In this document: one piece after another, positions 58,742 through 64,000 of the stretch | Layout: every line of letters begins with the position of its first letter | How positions within the stretch are numbered: the first letter of the stretch is position 1 | Source of the DNA: Amphiura filiformis | Taxonomy: Eukaryota; Echinodermata; Ophiuroidea; Amphilepidida; Amphiuridae | DNA: 64,000 nt | Reading direction: 5' to 3' | Assembly: GCF_039555335.1 (NCBI RefSeq) | Contig: NC_092640.1 | Span: 33,411,887-33,475,886 of the forward strand | Translations under genes and position numbers: made by a program | The notes under the pieces: model-generated | Database searches by the model: none | Seen by the model: the letters and a program-made list of their open reading frames with translations, nothing else | Told to the model about the DNA's origin: nothing

Positions 58742-59262
58742 TTGAGAAAAAGGGTACTTTGCTAAAAGATCATTTACATTTTGGGTCTTTTGAGAAAGAA
58801 GTCCCAAAATCAGATGGACTTTTTGACCTTTTGAGTTTAAGTGCTTTTCCAGTTGTGTATAATACAGAGTGAGTTTAGACTCTAGAAAATTTATAATAAG
58901 AGATCGTGCCCATGCTTATTTAGGGTATAGAAGTAAAAGTTGGCATGTATCTATTTTCAGTTCAATGTTCATGTTCATGATAAATACCCTCATATCAATG
59001 TCAAACAGGCCCCAAATGAGGACAAACAAGTCAGAAACATAATTGGTTTAAATAGACTGCCATTAGCACTACTTTCAGCTGGAATATTTAGATGAGCTAT
59101 TTGTAATATCAAATGCATGTATGAAGTCATCGTGCGATAGAACAGTTAGGCAACACATTTTGTTCAGAAGATCTCTGCCTGTCTCTACCTATAAAGGTAT
59201 AACATCAATGTTATTTGAAAAGATATACTAAACGTTTTTTTAATGTTGTTTTAATATTTCAG
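58742..59262 (+). repeat. Spacer blocks beta 2 and gamma 3 upstream of unit C
   Basis: Third copy of the spacer, in the same order and orientation as at 54.6-55.1 kb. It ends at the acceptor for the unit C 5' exon. Confidence 0.7.
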
Positions 59263-59445
59263 ATATATTGATCCACTGAGACAGAAGCCAGTGAGGACTG
59301 TGGTCTTGTATTGCTTGCTGCTTCAATCCAGGACATCTATGCTAGAGTTGATTTTCATGGTGGGTTTTTTAGTGCTCACAGTCACTTAATCTACATCTTT
59401 AAATATTGTTGGGTTTAAAGTTATCTATGTAAATACGTATTGGCA
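59263..59445 (+). other. 5' UTR-like exon of unit C (block alpha 4)
   Basis: Begins after TTTTAATATTTCAG and continues to the start codon of the intact zinc-finger frame. The repeated conservation of acceptor plus leader in three units supports a real exon boundary. Confidence 0.55.
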
Positions 59446-60729
59446 ATGAAACGTTTGAAACCATTTACTTGTGCATATTGCACACTCAATCATTCATCTT
59501 TGGCAAATTTCAAAACCCACATGAACAGACATCTTATTAAATATGTACGAGCCCATAGACGCAAATGTCTGTGTTGTCAGAAAATCTTTACAAAAACTGG
59601 CGAGCTGCAAAGACAGTTCAATGGCCACAGGATGTTATGGTATCAATTTAATAATTGCTTGAAGAAAAGGACACCCTATCAGTGTGAGTACTGTGAGAAA
59701 TGTTTTGTTGACCGAAATCACTTTGTGCAACACATCAGAACTCACACTAATGAGAAATTCTTTCAGTGTAAATACTGTCTGAAATGTTTTCGTCATAACT
59801 CTTATCTTATAAGACATATCAGAATTCATACCAAAGAAAAACCCTTTCAGTGTGAGTTCTGTCAGAAATGTTTTAGTCAGACGAATACTCTTAAGAGCCA
59901 TATCAGAACTCATACCAAAGAGAAACCCTTTCAGTGTGAGTACTGTCAGAAATGTTTTGCCCAAAGCAGTGGCCTTGTGTGTCACATCAGGATTCACACT
60001 AAAGAGAAACCCTTTCAGTGTGAGTACTGTCAGAAATGTTTTATTGTCAGTAATCAACTTGTATGCCACATCAAAACTCACACTAAAGAAAAACCCTTTC
60101 AGTGCGAGTACTGTCAGAAATGTTTTAGTTTGAACTCTCATCTAAAGAGGCATATCAGAACTCATACCAAAGAGAAACCCTTTCAGTGTGAGTACTGTCA
60201 GAAATGTTTTAGTCAGAACGGCAGTCTTAAGTGGCATATCAGAACTCATACCAAAGAGAAACCCTTTCAGTGTGACTACTGTCAGAAATATTTTAGTCAT
60301 AACTTTCAGCTAAAAAGGCATATGAGAACTCATACCAAAGAGAAACCCTTTCAGTGTGAGTACTGTCAGAAATGTTTTAGTCAGAACAGCAGTCTTAAAT
60401 GGCATATAAGAACTCATACCAAAGAGAAACCTTTTCAGTGTGAGTACTGTCAGAAATGTTTTAGTCATAACTTTGTTCTAAAGAGGCATATCAGAACTCA
60501 TACCAAAGAGAAACCCTTTCAGTGTGAGTACTGTCAGAAACAGTTTGCTAACAGAAGTTACCTTGTGGGCCACATCAGAACTCATACCAAAGAGAAACCC
60601 TTTCAGTGTGAATACTGTCAGAAATGTTTTATTCAGAACTGTGATCTCAAAAGGCATATCAGAACTCATACCAAAGAAAAATCCCTTTCAATACGAGTAC
60701 TGTCAAAAATGTCAGAACTGCCATCTTAA
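59446..60729 (+). CDS. C2H2 zinc-finger protein, unit C (14 fingers)
   Basis: Open frame of 427 residues from ATG 59446, with an in-frame TAA upstream at 59416. Finger 1 (CAYC ... HMNRH) is divergent. Finger 2 has Gln in place of its first His. Fingers 3-14 are regular C-x2-C-x12-H-x3-H modules joined by H-TKEKP-F linkers instead of the usual TGEKP. Nearly every finger reads C-E-Y-C-Q-K-C-F, so a third Cys follows the zinc-binding pair. It is likely a sequence-specific nuclear DNA-binding protein. Predicted contact residues (-1,2,3,6) differ between fingers, e.g. D,N,H,Q in finger 3 and Q,C,D,R in finger 14. No KRAB, BTB or ZAD domain is seen. One extra base at about 60682 shifts the frame after finger 14 and truncates further fingers, so the gene may be a shortened but still usable copy. 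A 5' non-coding exon (59268-59416) probably precedes it. Confidence 0.8.
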   Translation: MKRLKPFTCAYCTLNHSSLANFKTHMNRHLIKYVRAHRRKCLCCQKIFTKTGELQRQFNGHRMLWYQFNNCLKKRTPYQCEYCEKCFVDRNHFVQHIRTHTNEKFFQCKYCLKCFRHNSYLIRHIRIHTKEKPFQCEFCQKCFSQTNTLKSHIRTHTKEKPFQCEYCQKCFAQSSGLVCHIRIHTKEKPFQCEYCQKCFIVSNQLVCHIKTHTKEKPFQCEYCQKCFSLNSHLKRHIRTHTKEKPFQCEYCQKCFSQNGSLKWHIRTHTKEKPFQCDYCQKYFSHNFQLKRHMRTHTKEKPFQCEYCQKCFSQNSSLKWHIRTHTKEKPFQCEYCQKCFSHNFVLKRHIRTHTKEKPFQCEYCQKQFANRSYLVGHIRTHTKEKPFQCEYCQKCFIQNCDLKRHIRTHTKEKSLSIRVLSKMSELPS

Positions 60730-60975
60730 ACTTCATATCAGAACTCATACTAAAGAAACACCCTATAATTGCTAGAAATGTTTTGCCGACAGAAGATACC
60801 TTATGCACCAACAGAACTCGCCAGAGACGCTCTTTCCATGTGAATACTGTCAGAAATGTTTTGCTAGAAAAAATGTCAGAATTCATACCAAAGAGAAACC
60901 CTTTCAGCGGGAATACTGTAAGATGTGTTTTGATGACAGAAGTGCCTTTGTACGCACACTAGAGCCCACATAGTT
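60730..60975 (+). pseudogene. Decayed C-terminal zinc fingers of unit C
   Basis: After the frameshift at about 60682, finger-like sequence continues in other frames. One stretch reads EYCQKC then HLKLHIRTHTKETPYNC before a stop. Later, near 60840-60930, there are broken YCQKCF-like and HTKEKPF-like stretches. These show that the ancestral array was longer. Confidence 0.65.
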
Positions 60976-61319
60976 CACAGAGAAAGCCTTTAAAACCATA
61001 TTGTAACATTTCTGTAAAAAATAGATAAGTATATTTTTCTATAAAATGTTAGCTTTTACTGTCAGATACGTCTCCTTTTAATTTTGAGCCGAACAACTGA
61101 GGGAAAGCAAAGAAAATGAGAATTTACTACCAACATCAGTGTGTATTGCACTCCTTCTTTGTGTACATACTGTGTTATGAACATCGCATACGTGTTCAAC
61201 CAATATTTCCATCATAATAATAAACCATCTAATATTTCTTAAAATCTCTGATTTTGACAAAGCTATAGCACCTAAAGTCTTTATTTTTGCAGGGTATCAT
61301 AGTTTATAAAGTACATTGC

Positions 61320-61400
61320 AATCATAAATGTTACAATATGACTTTAAGTGCAAGAACTGTCAAAAATGTTTTGCTCTGTAATGCCCTCGCATACCACATA
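61320..61400 (+). pseudogene. Isolated degenerate zinc-finger fragment
   Basis: A short stretch encodes FKCKNCQKCFAL followed by a stop, then AYHIR-like residues. It is a remnant finger lying between the unit C array and the SINE. Confidence 0.4.
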
Positions 61401-61401
61401 A

Positions 61402-62340
61402 GAGAGCGAGTTGGCGTAGTGGTTGTTCCCTCGCCATGCACCACTGAGGTCCCAGGTTCAAGCCCCGCCCATGCCCAAGGTCTGTTTGTGCACTTGGTTT
61501 ATCCTGATCCATGCTCGCTCTTGCAGGTTTTCTCCAGGGTCTCTGTTTCCTCCTGCTTTCAAAATCAGTGATGAGTTGTTTCAGTATTAAAAACTTCCTT
61601 CACCCAATGGAACTTGGGGAGCTAAAAATTTACAGCGCTTTAAAGGATCTAAAATGAGCGTTTATTGCGTTTCGACAGTATTTTTTGTGGGACATGCGAG
61701 CACCTCAGACCTATCGAATTGCATTCTGAATACGAAGCAGATTTTTGAAAATCACAATATAGTACAAATTTTATGACAAATTATAAAAATTTGATATTTT
61801 TCGAATTTTGATATATAACAGTCCTCGAGTAAATTATATAAATCTAATGATATATTCTTAAAGTGTATGTAGCAGGGAGGAAAAGCCGACGGTCAATTGA
61901 AAATTTTGACCTTTCATATTGAAGCTATGGATTTTTTTCCCAAAAAGACCTAATTTTTTTGGTGTTTTGGGAAAAAATCCGTATCTTCAATACTGAAGGT
62001 CAAAATTTTCAATTGATCGTCCGGCTTTTCAACCCACCTACATACACTTTAAGTATAAATCATCAGATTTAATAAGTTTACTTTAAGTACTGTTAAATAT
62101 CAAAATATCAATTTTAATGATTTGCCATAAAATGTGTATTAAATTGCAATTTCAAAAATTCAAAATTATTTGATATCAGAATGACATTTTTTACAGTATT
62201 CAGAATGCAATTCGATATGTCTGATGTGCTCTAATGTCCCAAAATAAATACTGTCCAAACGTTCATACCCCAGCCCTTAATCCTATGGAAAAATGCGCTA
62301 TATAAATCTGAAATTTATTTTAATTTTATTTATTTATTTG
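61402..62340 (+). mobile_element. tRNA-derived SINE, interrupted
   Basis: Head has pol III promoter boxes: A box TGGCGTAGTGG (about 61411) and B box GGTTCAAGCCC (about 61456). The body contains CAGGGTCTCTGTTTCCTCCT. The tail (ATTTACAGCGCTTTAA, resuming at 62281 with TCCTATGG and GCGCTATATAAAT) ends in an A/T-rich repeat. A 633-base foldback (61644-62276) flanked by TTAA splits the tail. Confidence 0.75.
61644..62276. mobile_element. TTAA-flanked foldback element inside the SINE
   Basis: The two halves are inverted copies: AGCGTTTATTGCG ... GCATTCTGAATACG on the left pairs with TATTCAGAATGCAATTCG ... near the right end. A second, inner palindrome lies at about 61858-62052. TTAA occurs immediately outside both ends (61640-61643 and 62277-62280), the target duplication used by piggyBac- and Kolobok-type transposases. 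It has no coding sequence. A half copy lies at 35792-36022. Confidence 0.75.
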
Positions 62341-62519
62341 TTGTTCTACGCAATCTTTTGGTTTTATAAACTTGAGCTATGATCCGCTCTAAGATAGGGC
62401 AACAACTGGTCAGTTAGACAAGTAATGGCTTTAATGCTTTACAGTATTGGTTGTTAGCGATAAACATTTTGCTCTGGAAGGTTAGAATCTCCTGCTGCTC
62501 ACTTGTTTCTTCATATCAT

Positions 62520-62662
62520 CGTTGGGCAGGAAAAAACCTATATGTGTCATTGGCCCCTGAACATGGTTAGAGCAAAAACCTCTAAATGTATTACCTGTTG
62601 GCAGTTTTGTTTTAAACATGTTCAGGGGCCACAAGCACACTGGATGTTTTTCCTGCCCAACA
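62520..62662. repeat. Short palindromic element
   Basis: Arms of about 45 bases sharing GTTGGGCAGGAAAAA and GGCCCCTGAACATG with their inverses; loop of about 50 bases. Confidence 0.75.
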
Positions 62663-62881
62663 ACAATATTTTTTATGTCAAATTTGATGGAGGTAAAAAG
62701 TTGGGGATCTTTATGTCCTTTTTGTGTTACAAATAAGATCCCCTAAAAATAGAATACAAAAGCTCCTGTATTTAAAAGGCCAATCAAATTTAAAAAAATC
62801 ACCCACCACTGATTGCAACAGAATCTATTTTACATGCATCCATCTCCCAAAAGCTAACACATAAACAAATTAAAAGTCCAA

Positions 62882-63483
62882 ACAGTGCCTACTTTGCATG
62901 AATCCAAAATGGACACATGCAGGGGGTGAAATTTCAAATTTGGCCATCAAATCTTGCTAAAAACCATACCATTGTATTTCTCTTGTCCTAAGGATTCAGG
63001 ACAAATATAGTTTGACCTATCTCCAATGTACATTTCTTGAGTTATACGGGGAAAGGTCAAATGTCAAAATTTGGGACAAAAAGTGGAAAATTCTCAGATT
63101 TTGATATAAATGGTCTCATATTGTTCCGCTTGCAAAAGTATTTAAGAAAAAGAATAGTTTGCCATATCTCTGGTGGTTTGTTACCTTGGCAGCATGGCAA
63201 AGAAGATCAAATTCTTTTTGCCAAAGGAACAATTTGAGACCAGTTGGATTAAAATTGGAACATATTTTAATTGTAAATGCCTATGGGCCCAAAAAATTTG
63301 ACCTTCGACCTTATGCCTGATACTCAAGAAATATATGTCGGAGACATGTCAAACTATACTTTTTCTGAATCCCTATGAGGAGAGCAATACATTGGTATGG
63401 CTGTTAATAAAATTGTACCAACTTTGAAATTTCACGCCTGCATAAGCGGCCATTTTGGATTTATGCAAATTAGGCACTATGCA
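62882..63483. mobile_element. Foldback element
   Basis: AGTGCCTACTTTGCATGAAT, CCAAAATGG and GTGAAATTTCAAA on the left are inverted on the right. Arms of about 150 bases. It separates unit C from its 3' UTR block together with the SINE. Confidence 0.7.
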
Positions 63484-63595
63484 CCCACATTTATGTCACC
63501 ATACCACCACATGGTATATATTGCCCTTGTTGGTTAGCCGTGCACAGATAGCACATGCATGCTTTACATTAATATGAGGACGGATGCTTAAAATG

Positions 63596-64000
63596 AATTT
63601 GTTTTTACTTGAGTGTTATTTAATAGTACTGGTATCAGAAATGTTTATTCTAGAGATGGTATACTGTTTACACTTGAAATTAAAGAAGCTAGAAAAGTTG
63701 TAGTTCAAAATTCATTTGTTGAAATAAAAGTTTGAACTTGAAATTTAAATTTGAATGGCTAATTATTTAGAGTGAGTTTCCATACACTCCTGTACCCAAA
63801 GAGCCATCTCAGGTAGACTCTACCCTAAGCTAAGGCAGCAGCTTGGCATTGTAAATAAACCCGAAGTGAAGTAATCCTTGCAATCTGTCATCAATCCATG
63901 TATTTACCAGGACCAGATTGACCAAAATGTGGAGTCCCCAAACTCACTGTGAGGAAGGCATGTGCACTGAAATGGCCAAATTTTAGTTAATGTATACGAT
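63596..64000 (+). other. Displaced 3' UTR block (probably unit C)
   Basis: Near-identical to 57218-57540, including GAAATAAAAGTT and the following CATCTCAGG and AAGGCAGCAGCTTGGCATT stretches. It is separated from the unit C fingers by about 2.6 kb of inserted SINE and foldback DNA. Confidence 0.6.
63723..63728 (+). promoter_or_regulatory. Poly(A) signal AATAAA, second 3' UTR copy
   Basis: Same hexamer and context as at 57327. Confidence 0.45.

Noticed and set aside
59635..60141. 168-residue minus-strand frame
   Set aside because: It is the antisense shadow of the zinc-finger array; its regular repeats mirror the finger period.

Overview
The window is animal nuclear DNA. It has spliced genes with GT-AG introns of roughly 0.6 to 4 kb, C2H2 zinc-finger exons, a tRNA-derived SINE, a decayed non-LTR retrotransposon, microsatellites and a very dense population of short inverted-repeat elements. 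The base composition is AT-rich. The mixture of MITE-like foldbacks and a tandem C2H2 cluster suggests a marine deuterostome invertebrate (echinoderm or hemichordate type). That placement is an inference from general character; no marker gene here proves it.

Gene 1 fills 10.9-27.9 kb on the minus strand. Nine consecutive exons join with consistent splice phases into one open frame of 697 residues ending at a stop; its 5' end was not found. The protein has an acidic, low-complexity N-terminal region with two PPxY motifs, one membrane segment, and a C-terminal SPFH/band 7-like domain carrying a cysteine cluster. The 127-base exon at 20.5 kb is accompanied by several decayed partial copies of itself. 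The introns are loaded with MITEs, two of which lie within about 20 bases of splice donors.

Gene cluster 2 lies at 53.6-64.0 kb on the plus strand. It is a tandem array of C2H2 zinc-finger units built from the same blocks: a 5' non-coding exon, a zinc-finger exon, spacer blocks and a 3' UTR. Unit A (54.2 kb) is a short remnant. Unit B (55.7-57.2 kb) is a pseudogene broken by an insertion, a frameshift and stops. Unit C (59.4-60.7 kb) keeps an open frame of 427 residues with 14 fingers and ends in decayed fingers.

The rest is mobile and repetitive DNA. At 0-10 kb there are several TIR elements and foldbacks, one nested in another with a TA duplication. At 28.4-29.3 kb there is a LINE reverse transcriptase remnant on the minus strand. 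At 29.8-31.1 kb and 43.9-51.1 kb there are five copies of one roughly 480-base TIR element, two of them interrupted by other transposons. At 32.3-34.1 kb there are tandem duplicated segments. At 34.7-38.9 kb there is a large inverted repeat. At 39.7-42.4 kb there are tandem units with a CTTT microsatellite, followed by an AAT microsatellite at 43 kb. At 52.3 and 55.8 kb there are two structurally matched hairpin elements. At 61.4-62.3 kb there is a SINE split by a TTAA-flanked foldback.

No operon, CRISPR array, rRNA or convincing functional tRNA was seen. Some transposon boundaries are supported by internal comparison (filled versus empty copies); family names are assigned only from terminal motifs and target duplications.
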